The notes under the pieces: generated by a model
What the model saw: the letters and a program-made list of their open reading frames with translations, nothing else
The model's database searches: none
Told to the model about the DNA's origin: nothing
Position numbers and translations under genes: made by a program
Shown here: in pieces, positions 1 to 7,134 of the stretch
How the letters are laid out: each line of letters starts with the position of its first letter
Numbering within the stretch: the first letter of the stretch is position 1
Assembly (NCBI RefSeq): GCF_002086635.1
Contig: NZ_MVHD01000048.1
Coordinates: 1-44,206 of the forward strand
Length of the DNA: 44,206 bases
DNA from: Mycobacterium alsense
GTDB lineage: Bacteria; Actinomycetota; Actinomycetes; Mycobacteriales; Mycobacteriaceae
Reading direction: 5' to 3'

Positions 1-1260
1 CGAACCACTGATGGACGCGCCCAACCCGTTCAGGGCCGCCGACAGCTCCACGCCCAGCGCACCCAGGTTAGGAATCGTGATCGCCGGCAGGCCCGGCAGC
101 GACGCGAGGAAGGTGGCCGCCAGCGTCTCACCCGTCTGGATCGCCCCGTTGAGGCCCGCCTGCAGCCCGCCGGCCAGGTTGCCCAGGTTCGCGGCGAAGT
201 TGCCGGCCAGCTGCTCACCGGCCTGGATCAGGCCGTTGAGGTTGGCCCCCAGGTTCAGGCTGCCATTCAGCGCCGCATTGAGCGAACCACTGATGGACGC
301 GCCCAACCCATTGAGCGCGGCCGACAGCTCCACGCCCAGTGCACCCAGGTTCGGGATCGTGATCGCCGGCAGGCCCGGCAGCGACGCCAAGAAAGTGGCC
401 GCGAGGTTGGCCCCGGTCTGGATCGCGCCATTGAGGCCGGCCTGGAACGCGCCGGCCAGGTTGCCCAGGTTCGCCGCGAAGCTCGCCGCCAGGGTCTCAC
501 CGGTCTGGATCAGCCCGGCCAGGTTGGCGCCCAGATTGAGGCTGCCGTTCAGCGCCGCGTTCAGCGACGCACTCAACGAGGCACCCAACCCATTGAGCGC
601 CGCGGAGAGCTCCACACCCAACGCGCCCAGGTTAGGAATCGTGATCGCCGGCAGGCCCGGCAGCGACGCCAAGAAATTGGCCGCCAGCGTGGCACCGGTC
701 TGCAACGCCCCATTCAACCCCGCCTGGAAGCCACCCGCCAAATTACCAAGGGTCGCAGCGAAATTCGCCGCCAACGCCTCACCCGTCTGGATCAGACCAT
801 TGAGGTTGGCACCAAGGTTCAAGCTGCCATTCAGCGCCGCGTTCAGCGACGCACTCAACGAGGCACCCAACCCATTGAGCGCCGCGGAGAGCTCCACGCC
901 CAGCGCGCCCAGGTTCGGGATCGCGATCGCCGGCAGACCCGGCAGCGACGCCAAGAAATTGGCCGCCAGCGTGGCACCGGTCTGCAACGCCCCATTCAAC
1001 CCCGCCTGGAAGCCACCCGCCAAATTACCCAGGGTCGCAGCGAAATTCGCCGCCAGGGTCTCGCCCGTCTGGATCAGACCATTGAGGTTGGCACCAAGGT
1101 TCAAGCTGCCATTCAGCGCCGCGTTCAGCGACGCACTCAACGAGGCACCCAACCCATTGAGCGCCGCGGAGAGCTCCACGCCCAGCGCGCCCAGGTTCGG
1201 GATCGCGATCGCCGGCAGACCCGGCAGCGACGCCAAGAAGTTGCCCGCCAGCGTGGCACC
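1..1260 (-). repeat. 282-bp in-frame tandem repeats (about 4.5 units visible)
   Basis: The landmark CCCAACC occurs at 20, 302, 584, 866 and 1148 on the plus strand, exactly 282 bp apart, so each unit encodes 94 residues without shifting frame. Units around 571, 853 and 1135 share long identical stretches, which indicates recent duplication. The array runs off the left edge, so total copy number is unknown. Confidence 0.95.
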
Positions 1261-2022
1261 GGTCTGCAACGCCCCGTTCAGGCCGGCCCCGATGCTGCCG
1301 GCCAAGCCACCAAGGTTGGCCAAGCCGGCCGCCAATCCGTTGAGGCTGCCGTTGAGGCTGGCCGACAGTGCGGCGCCGAGGTTGACGGCGAAGTTAGCGT
1401 TCAGCAGTGCGTTGAGGGCGCCGTTGGCCTGGGCCAGCAACTGGGCGCCCGTCGCGGAGAAGGCGGCACCGGCATTTTCCAGAGCCAGCCCGGCCTGAAC
1501 GATCGCGTTGCCCGTCTGGACCATCCCGCTGCCTATGCCGGACAGGATGAAACCACCGGTCTGGTAGGCGAGCCCGCCGAGCCCGGCGCCGAGGAGCGTC
1601 TCCAAGGTCCCGCCGAGCCCCGCGCCGAGACTGCTGCTCAAGCCGCCGGACAGGGATCCGCCGATCGCGGCACCCAACCCGGAGATCGCGCCACCGAGGT
1701 CGGCCGCAAGGTTCCCCCCGCCGGAGAGTAGCGCGGCGCCATTGGCGATTTCGGCGCCGGCGTAGGCGGCCGCGCCGCCGCTCATTGCGCTGACAAAGGC
1801 GTTGTGGAACGCCGCGACTTCCGCGTTGAGCGCTTGATATTGCTGGCCGAAGGAGCCGAAGAGCGCTGCGATGGCGCCCGATACCTCGTCCGCCGCGGCC
1901 GGCGCCAGGCTGGTCGTCGGTGCGACGATCGCCCGGGTGACCTCGTCCAGCGCGGAGCGAATACCTGCAAGATCTTGGGCTGCAACCTCCACGAGGTCGG
2001 GTACAGCGACCACAAAAGACAT
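1..2022 (-). CDS. PE-family protein with 94-residue tandem repeats (3' end outside window)
   Basis: The frame is open from the ATG at 2022 to the window edge (674 codons, no stop). Residues 1-90 are a PE domain starting MSFVVAVPDLVEVAAQDLAG and ending in a YAGAE stretch that fits the YxxxD/E signal for ESX (type VII) export. A Gly/Ala/Leu-rich linker follows. From about 1260 down to base 1 the gene is built of 282-bp (94-residue) units, each with an ITIPNLGALGVELS core; the same landmark recurs at 20, 302, 584, 866 and 1148. Units towards the 5' end of the gene are nearly identical in DNA, the distal ones more diverged. The start is chosen because GGGGAG lies 6 nt before the ATG at 2022; an in-frame ATG at 2028 is too close to it. 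This is not a PGRS protein, since the repeats lack GGAGG runs. Cell-surface or secreted location is inferred from the family. Its function is unknown. Confidence 0.85.
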   Translation of the reverse strand, partial: MSFVVAVPDLVEVAAQDLAGIRSALDEVTRAIVAPTTSLAPAAADEVSGAIAALFGSFGQQYQALNAEVAAFHNAFVSAMSGGAAAYAGAEIANGAALLSGGGNLAADLGGAISGLGAAIGGSLSGGLSSSLGAGLGGTLETLLGAGLGGLAYQTGGFILSGIGSGMVQTGNAIVQAGLALENAGAAFSATGAQLLAQANGALNALLNANFAVNLGAALSASLNGSLNGLAAGLANLGGLAGSIGAGLNGALQTGATLAGNFLASLPGLPAIAIPNLGALGVELSAALNGLGASLSASLNAALNGSLNLGANLNGLIQTGETLAANFAATLGNLAGGFQAGLNGALQTGATLAANFLASLPGLPAIAIPNLGALGVELSAALNGLGASLSASLNAALNGSLNLGANLNGLIQTGEALAANFAATLGNLAGGFQAGLNGALQTGATLAANFLASLPGLPAITIPNLGALGVELSAALNGLGASLSASLNAALNGSLNLGANLAGLIQTGETLAASFAANLGNLAGAFQAGLNGAIQTGANLAATFLASLPGLPAITIPNLGALGVELSAALNGLGASISGSLNAALNGSLNLGANLNGLIQAGEQLAGNFAANLGNLAGGLQAGLNGAIQTGETLAATFLASLPGLPAITIPNLGALGVELSAALNGLGASISGS

Positions 2023-2086
2023 GTTCATCTCCCCACGCAAATGAACTACATATGCAAATGTCAGCCCGAATCATCGAGGCAAGGTG

Positions 2087-2092
2087 AGCGTA
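2087..2092 (-). promoter_or_regulatory. Candidate -10 box TACGCT of the repeat-bearing PE gene
   Basis: TACGCT on the minus strand fits the mycobacterial TAnnnT -10 pattern. It lies 65 nt upstream of the ATG, the same distance as TACGCT boxes before the PE genes starting at 17073 and 19161. No convincing -35 is seen. Confidence 0.4.
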
Positions 2093-2353
2093 ATGGCGTG
2101 TCACGCAAGCACATTCGAAAACGATGATTTTCAGCCGGGTTGGGCGCGTCTGCGCAACCATTCGGACGGCCGAGCGGCTCGTCGAGGGGTAGGGCCGTGA
2201 GCGCTCAGCATACCGGGAAGACGGGGAACACGATACCAAAAGTACAAAGCAGTTGCTATTGAACAATTTTCAGTTCGCTGCAACGCGGTAGGGCGCCGCC
2301 TCGGGCGCGGTCCGTCGGGCCCACGCGTCAGCCGGTTTCGACCGCCGGCGATG

Positions 2354-2700
2354 CGAAACGACAGCCAACAACCGAAACCCCGCGTAAGCCAGGCGTTTCC
2401 GAGACAACCGTCCAGGATTTTGGCTGGTGACGATTCGGTGACGTCGCCGCTCCGATCGAGCGCCGCCATTCCGCACGACCCAGACGAAACGACGGCCAAC
2501 GGTCGAAACCCCGCGTAAGCCAGGCATTTCCGAGACAAGCGTCCAGGAATGGCGGGCAGGTGCGGGAGCCACGCTGCCGCTTCCGGTGAATTGCGTTTCC
2601 CCGTCGGACTGGCCGACCCCGGCATCCCCGCGACACGAAACGACGGTCGCCAATCGAAACGCCGTGTAAGGCAGTGGTTTCCGAGACAACCGTCCAGGAT
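2354..2700. repeat. Three dispersed 65-bp direct repeats in the gap between PE genes
   Basis: Copies lie at 2354-2418, 2485-2549 and 2636-2700, each 65 bp, sharing a CGAAACGACGGCCAAC-like left part and a TTTCCGAGACAACCGTCCAG right part. They are separated by unrelated spacers of 66 and 86 bp. The last copy abuts the TAA stop of the PE gene that ends at 2700. They fill most of the 677-bp gene-free stretch 2023-2699; apart from these and the promoter region of the first PE gene I see nothing there. They are too few and too diverged for CRISPR and resemble mycobacterial interspersed repeats in size. Confidence 0.85.
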
Positions 2701-3980
2701 TAGAAGGTGAAGAGCGGGAGCGAGACCACCGGCGGCGGTGACGCGGCCGCGCCGATCGCCTGCGCCAGCTGTTGGGGCGCGTAGTTCACCAGGAGGGGCA
2801 GCAGACCGCTGAAGGGGGTGCTGCCCGCTCCCAGGCTCACGCCGATCGGGGGCAGGACGGTGTTGTCCAGCAGCGTGATCGTTGCCGTCACCGGGTAGTA
2901 GCCGGGCGGATGCAACAGCCCGTCCAACGGGAAGTTGCCGACCACGGTGACGTTCGCGACGCTCCCCGCCGCGGGGCCCGTCAGGCTCGACAGGTTCAGC
3001 GCGTACGGGAAGGTCGCCTGGCCGTTGAGGAAGCCGTCGGCGATGACGGCAGGCGCATCGATGAGGGCTGCGAACGCCGCGGAGCCGTTGCCGGCCTGGA
3101 CGGCCGAGGCGAACGCCGCCGCGCTGGAGCCGGCCGCCTCGAGCGCGGCCGCCGGTGGGCCCATCAGGGCGGCGCCGAAGAGCAGCGGCAGCCCGACGGC
3201 ATTGTCCAGCGTCAGATCGGGGGTGGGCGTCAATTCCTGCACAACCAACGATGAGGTGACGCCGGTATTGGTCAGCGTGCCAACAACATTGGCCAGATTG
3301 TGCGAGATGGCGCCCGGTATGGCCGTCACCGGCTGGAAGTTCCCGGTCTGCAGGGCCGTCGCGATGATCTGGCCATGGCCGATCTGGTTGGCGACAAACT
3401 GCCGCACGAACGGGAACGGGTCGGCCAGCCAGCCGCCGGTGAGGCTGTTCAGGTTGTTCCACGTGTTGTAGACGAGTGCCTGATACGGGCCGGCGATGCC
3501 GGTGAAGAAGGTGCCGGCGCCGGTTTGTACGTTGACCAGCCCGGGCAGCAGCGAATTCACCACGCCGCCGAGCGGACCCAGACCGCCCACGCCGGTGACA
3601 CCGGTCAGCCCGTCGAGAAGACCGGCGGCACTGACGCTCTGGCCGGCGGCCGCTCCTGCCCCGGGTGCCGCCAACGCGGAGCCCAGCATGGCCTCGGCGT
3701 TGGCGGACTCGGCGCCGAGGTAGGCGCTCGCGCCGGCGTTCATCGCGGCGACAAACTCGGCATGGAACGCCTGGGCCTGGGTGCTGAGCGATTGGAACTC
3801 TTCCCCGAAGGTGCCGAACATCGCCGAGATCGCGGCCGATACCTGGTCGGCGGCGGCCGGCACGATCGCTGTCGTGGGGCCAGCGGCGCCGGCCGCCGAC
3901 TCGGCCAGCAGCGACCGGATGCCCGCCAGCTGTCGGGCCGCCGCCTGCACCTGCTCCGCCGCGGTGACTACATACGACAT
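2700..3980 (-). CDS. PE-family protein with shared C-terminal module (426 aa)
   Basis: The PE domain covers residues 1-95 (MSYVVTAAEQ start, AFHAEF helix, YLGAE export signal). After a Gly-rich linker come the signatures shared with the next four PE proteins: GPYQALVYNTWNNLN, then PFPFVRQFVANQIGHGQ, then IDAPAVIADGFLNGQ, and a C-terminal GLLPLLVNYAPQQLAQAI stretch. This module has only one NPFPF/NQIG segment, whereas the longer paralogues have two. It is probably exported by an ESX system and lies at or beyond the cell envelope (family inference). An 8-bp-stem palindrome lies only 7 nt upstream of the ATG and would cover the ribosome-binding region. No PPE partner is nearby. No catalytic motif was recognised. 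Confidence 0.88.
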   Translation of the reverse strand: MSYVVTAAEQVQAAARQLAGIRSLLAESAAGAAGPTTAIVPAAADQVSAAISAMFGTFGEEFQSLSTQAQAFHAEFVAAMNAGASAYLGAESANAEAMLGSALAAPGAGAAAGQSVSAAGLLDGLTGVTGVGGLGPLGGVVNSLLPGLVNVQTGAGTFFTGIAGPYQALVYNTWNNLNSLTGGWLADPFPFVRQFVANQIGHGQIIATALQTGNFQPVTAIPGAISHNLANVVGTLTNTGVTSSLVVQELTPTPDLTLDNAVGLPLLFGAALMGPPAAALEAAGSSAAAFASAVQAGNGSAAFAALIDAPAVIADGFLNGQATFPYALNLSSLTGPAAGSVANVTVVGNFPLDGLLHPPGYYPVTATITLLDNTVLPPIGVSLGAGSTPFSGLLPLLVNYAPQQLAQAIGAAASPPPVVSLPLFTF

Positions 3981-3987
3981 CGCCCGA

Positions 3988-4007
3988 CCCGTCGAATCAT
4001 CGACGGG
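3988..4007 (-). promoter_or_regulatory. Perfect palindrome over the ribosome-binding region of the PE gene at 3980
   Basis: Arms CCCGTCGA and TCGACGGG are perfect inverted repeats of 8 bp with a 4-nt loop. The structure ends 7 nt before the ATG, and the only G-rich candidate for ribosome binding lies in and just after its 3' arm. It could act as an RNA hairpin or as an operator. The leader of the first PE gene has a related CGAATCATCGA core near 2068. Confidence 0.55.
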
Positions 4008-4025
4008 AACTACCCGGAAAAACTC

Positions 4026-4031
4026 AACCTA
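4026..4031 (-). promoter_or_regulatory. Candidate -10 box TAGGTT
   Basis: TAGGTT on the minus strand fits TAnnnT and sits 46 nt upstream of the ATG at 3980. The assignment is based on analogy with the other PE genes here. Confidence 0.3.
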
Positions 4032-4102
4032 AACGCGCCCGCGCCGGGCGAGAACCATTGCGTGCGCACGCGCCGGAAAACGCGACCACTGGCCGGGGTC
4101 GG

Positions 4103-5059
4103 CTAGCTCCCGAACGCCGCGGCGAGCAGTCGCGGCGTGTAGTCGAACACTGCGGAGACGAACCCGCCCACCGGAGGCCCGGTGACGGTGACCGTTTGGA
4201 ACATCGGGTTACCGGGCAGCGTCGTCGTCGTCGAAAAGGGTTGCAGCGGAACAAGAAGCCCGCTGAAGGGAACGTTGGCCGTCAGTCCCGGCACCGGCAG
4301 CGGCACGGGCAAGGTCTGCTGGCCGTTGAGGAAGGCGTCGGCGATGTTGGCCGGAGCGTCGACGAACGCCGTCATCATGCCCACCGGGTCTCCGGTTCGC
4401 ACGGCCCCCAGAATCGCTGCCCCACTCGACGAAGCCGCCAGGGCGGCGTTGACCGGCGCCCCCAGTGCGTCGAAGGCGAGCAGCTCCGGCAGCCCCACCC
4501 CGATGGCGATCGATGCGTTCGGCGGGTTCAGCGAGGTGATGGTTACCGAGACCGGGACGGTCAGGTTCTGGACCAGGTTGGCGTATCCCTGCAGGAGCTG
4601 TACGGGCGAGGTCAGCGGGTTGGCGTGGGTGGTGATCGCTCCCAGCAGCGCGGGTGCCGTGACGTCGGTCCAGGTGGCGCCCAGGGTTTGCAGGTTGGCG
4701 GCGGTGTTGGTCAGAAGCCTTTCGTAGGGGCCGACGATCGAGCTCCCGGCGGCTGCCGCGCCCAGCGCCTGCGCCGCGTTGGCGGTGTCGGTGGCGAGGT
4801 AGGCGCCCGCGCCCGCGTTGAGCAGGTTGACGAACTCGCCGTGAAACGCCTGCGCCTGGGCGTTGAGGACCTGGTACTCCTCGCCGAAGGCCCCGAACAG
4901 CGCCGCGACGCTGGTCGACACCTGATCCTCGGCCGCGGCGACCACCGCGGTCGTGGGTCCGGCCGCGGCCGCGGTCGCGTCGCCAAGCGTCGAACGGATT
5001 CCCGCGAGGTTCTGGGCCGCCGCCTGAACGAGTTCCGGCTCCGCGACGACAAACGACAT
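4103..5059 (-). CDS. PE-family protein with shared C-terminal module (318 aa)
   Basis: The ATG at 5059 (MSFVVAEPELVQAAAQ) is chosen over upstream ATGs because GGGAGGTGG lies 4 nt before it and the PE domain begins exactly there. Residues 1-95 form the PE domain, including a P-E pair at residues 8-9 and a YLATD export motif. The C-terminal part is short: GPYERLLTNTAANLQTLG, a single segment around HANPLTSPVQLLQGYANLVQ, VDAPANIADAFLNGQ, and a diverged tail with DYTPRLLAAAF. It is the smallest of the five module-bearing paralogues. A perfect 20-bp palindrome lies 29-48 nt upstream of the start. Export by an ESX system is a family-based inference. Function unknown. Confidence 0.88.
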   Translation of the reverse strand: MSFVVAEPELVQAAAQNLAGIRSTLGDATAAAAGPTTAVVAAAEDQVSTSVAALFGAFGEEYQVLNAQAQAFHGEFVNLLNAGAGAYLATDTANAAQALGAAAAGSSIVGPYERLLTNTAANLQTLGATWTDVTAPALLGAITTHANPLTSPVQLLQGYANLVQNLTVPVSVTITSLNPPNASIAIGVGLPELLAFDALGAPVNAALAASSSGAAILGAVRTGDPVGMMTAFVDAPANIADAFLNGQQTLPVPLPVPGLTANVPFSGLLVPLQPFSTTTTLPGNPMFQTVTVTGPPVGGFVSAVFDYTPRLLAAAFGS

Positions 5060-5087
5060 TCGTCCACCTCCCATCGATCCATGGGAT

Positions 5088-5107
5088 CGGTCACCGCGCG
5101 GTGACCG
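5088..5107. promoter_or_regulatory. Perfect 20-bp palindrome in PE gene leader
   Basis: CGGTCACCGCGCGGTGACCG is self-complementary over its full length. It lies between the candidate -10 box (5119-5124) and the ribosome-binding site of the PE gene starting at 5059. The GGTGACC/GGTCACC arms recur in the leader at 8819-8837 and, degenerate, at 10737-10747. Confidence 0.6.
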
Positions 5108-5118
5108 TGATGGCCCTG

Positions 5119-5124
5119 AGGTTA
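5119..5124 (-). promoter_or_regulatory. Candidate -10 box TAACCT
   Basis: TAACCT on the minus strand fits TAnnnT, 60 nt upstream of the ATG at 5059. No clear -35 is seen. Confidence 0.35.
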
Positions 5125-5188
5125 GTGGGAGGCGTTCGTGACCAGCGGAAATTGCGGGTTTTCACGCGCCCGCGTGTCGGGCCGCGCG

Positions 5189-6967
5189 CTACCCGGCGGG
5201 CGTGATCGCCAGCGCGAGTTGTTGGGGCAGGTAGGACAGCAGGCCGGGCAGCAGGCCGCTGATCGGCGCGCCCCCGACGGGCACGGTGATCGCTCCGATA
5301 AAGGGAACGCCGGCGACGGTCGCGGTGTACGCGGTTTGCGGAAAGAGCAGCCCGTTCATGGGGAAGTTCACGACAGCCGGCATGCCGCTGATGTCGAAAC
5401 CTATTGGCAGCGTGGACTGTCCGTTGAGGAAGGCGTCGGTGACGACCGCCGGTGCGTCGGCGAGCGTGCCGAGCGCCCCGCCGAGGTTCCCGGTTTGCAC
5501 CTGGCCGACGAACGTTGCGGCGCTGGGCGCGATGGCGCTCGCGGCGTCGTAAGGCGCCCCCAGCGCCTCGATGGTCCGCGCCACCGGCAGGCCGGCCGCG
5601 AGGCTCACCGAGAGGTCGGCGATGGGAGGAGGTGGAGGAGGGGTGACGGTCGGCAAGGCGTGCCCCGTGAGCGACGTGTCGAACACGGTGTCGATCACGT
5701 TGGTGATGTTCTGGGACACCTGTGCCGGGATCGAACCGGGCGGCAGCAGGTTGGTGAAGTTCTGAGCCATCATCCCCGGAATGGTGAGGATCGGCAGCAG
5801 GTCCCCCGTGCCCGCCGGGGTGATAGTGGCGGTGATCCCGGACGTGATCGTCCCGGTGTCCGAGACGCCCACCCCGGTGACGAACAGGTGCACGAACCCC
5901 CGGGCGACGTCGGTGACCGCGCCGGTGATGTCGCCCATCTGCAGGGCCTGCACGGCGGATTGGAAGGCCGACGGCAACGCCTGCAACGCGGCGCCAAAGT
6001 CGTTGGCCGCGTTCTGCAACGACGTGACGACGATCTGGGCGTAGGCCAGCTGATGGGCGATGAACTCCTGCACGTACGGCACCGGATTGAACGCCAGCAG
6101 GGCCTGGACGAACGCCCGGACGTTCGCCGGCAGGCCGGCCACCACGGCAGGGAAGTTCTGGATGATGTACTGCGCCCCCGCCGCGATCGTCTGCGCGTAG
6201 CCGAATTGATTGGCGACGAACTGGTGCAGGAACGGCGCCGGGTTCGCCGCCAGGGCGGTGCCGAGGGCCTGCAGGTTGCCGGCAGCGTTGGTGAACAGCG
6301 TCTGATACGGGCCGGCGACGGAGCCGACGCCGCTCCCGGCGGCGGGCACCAGCAGGCCCGGCCCCAGGGCGCGCTCCAGACCGGTCAGCCCGACGGGCAG
6401 GCCGACGATGCCCCCGGATAGGGACTGCAGGCCCCAGCCGAGCTGGCCGGACAGCAGCGGCACGACGCCGCCGTTTTGCAGGGCGGTCACAAAGCCGCCG
6501 ATGCCCTGGCCCACGAGCCCGCCGGCCCTGAGGATGGCGCCCACGCCGCCAAGCAGCGGGAACGTGGCCGCCGGCGCCGCGGCCATGCCCGAAGCGGCCG
6601 CACCCACGGCGGCTCCCGCCCCGGCCGACTGCGCCAGCAACCCCTGGACGGGCGCGTTGACCGCGTTCAGCACGTTCTGCTGAGCGTTGGCCAACTCGGT
6701 GCCGAGGTAGGCGCCGGCGCCCGCGCCCACCAGGTTCGCGAACTGCTCGTGAAACGCCTGCGCCCCGGCGCTGATGGCCTGATACTCCTGCCCGAAGCCG
6801 CCGAAAAAGGCGGCGACCTGGACCGACACCTGGTCCTGGGCCGCGGCAACCACGCTGACGGTGGGCGCCGCGACCGACGCGCTGGACTGGGCCAGCATCG
6901 AGCGAATGCCCGCCAGATTCCGGGCGGCCGCCTGCATCTCTTCGGGCGTCGTGCTGACGTACGACAT
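5189..6967 (-). CDS. PE-family protein with duplicated C-terminal segments (592 aa)
   Basis: The start at 6967 (MSYVSTTPEEMQAAARNLAG) follows GGGGG at 6 nt; an in-frame ATG 6 bases earlier lies inside that ribosome-binding region. The PE domain spans residues 1-95 with a YLGTE export signal near residue 87. After an Ala/Gly-rich linker come GPYQTLFTNAAGNLQALG, then two copies of a helical segment (NPAPFLHQFVANQFGYAQTI and NPVPYVQEFIAHQLAYAQIV). A PILTIPGMMAQNFTNLLPPG block, ADAPAVVTDAFLNGQ and the terminal GLLPGLLSYLPQQLALAI follow. It is the longest complete member of the array. The internal duplication and shared tail mark it as a paralogue of its neighbours. No enzymatic motif is visible. 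Confidence 0.88.
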   Translation of the reverse strand: MSYVSTTPEEMQAAARNLAGIRSMLAQSSASVAAPTVSVVAAAQDQVSVQVAAFFGGFGQEYQAISAGAQAFHEQFANLVGAGAGAYLGTELANAQQNVLNAVNAPVQGLLAQSAGAGAAVGAAASGMAAAPAATFPLLGGVGAILRAGGLVGQGIGGFVTALQNGGVVPLLSGQLGWGLQSLSGGIVGLPVGLTGLERALGPGLLVPAAGSGVGSVAGPYQTLFTNAAGNLQALGTALAANPAPFLHQFVANQFGYAQTIAAGAQYIIQNFPAVVAGLPANVRAFVQALLAFNPVPYVQEFIAHQLAYAQIVVTSLQNAANDFGAALQALPSAFQSAVQALQMGDITGAVTDVARGFVHLFVTGVGVSDTGTITSGITATITPAGTGDLLPILTIPGMMAQNFTNLLPPGSIPAQVSQNITNVIDTVFDTSLTGHALPTVTPPPPPPIADLSVSLAAGLPVARTIEALGAPYDAASAIAPSAATFVGQVQTGNLGGALGTLADAPAVVTDAFLNGQSTLPIGFDISGMPAVVNFPMNGLLFPQTAYTATVAGVPFIGAITVPVGGAPISGLLPGLLSYLPQQLALAITPAG

Positions 6968-7020
6968 ACCCATCCCCCATCGCTGCATACGACGGTCGCC
7001 ACGGCCATCAGACGAAAGTG

Positions 7021-7026
7021 AGCCTA
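7021..7026 (-). promoter_or_regulatory. Candidate -10 box TAGGCT
   Basis: TAGGCT on the minus strand, in the context TTAGGCTCACTTT, lies 54 nt upstream of the ATG at 6967. A similar TTAGGCTGACTTT is found before the PE gene at 8793. Confidence 0.4.
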
Positions 7027-7086
7027 ATCACACGTGGGTCATCCGCGCGGGGAAATCGCAGGTTCGGGCGGCCCGCGCCGAGCGGC

Positions 7087-7117
7087 AGGGACGCCCACCC
7101 CCCGTCCGGGCGTCCCT
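7087..7117 (-). terminator. Hairpin downstream of PE gene (no U-tract)
   Basis: Arms AGGGACGCCC and GGGCGTCCCT form a perfect 10-bp stem with an 11-nt loop, 18 bp after the stop of the PE gene ending at 7135. There is no T-run on the minus strand after it, so it would be a U-less mycobacterial-type terminator or an RNA-stabilising hairpin. Confidence 0.5.
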
Positions 7118-7134
7118 CCCCTCAACGCCTGCGG

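Noticed and set aside
1..1260. PE_PGRS assignment for the repeat-bearing PE gene
   Set aside because: Repeats are 94-residue Leu/Asn/Ala units, lacking the GGA/GGN triplets of PGRS.
2131..2689. Minus-strand open frames through the 65-bp repeats, reading LDGCLGNAWLTRGF in each copy
   Set aside because: The copies fall in different frames relative to each other and there is no start with a ribosome-binding site, so the peptide likeness follows from the DNA repeat.
2354..2700. CRISPR array
   Set aside because: Only three copies of 65 bp, internally diverged, with unequal long spacers and no cas genes.
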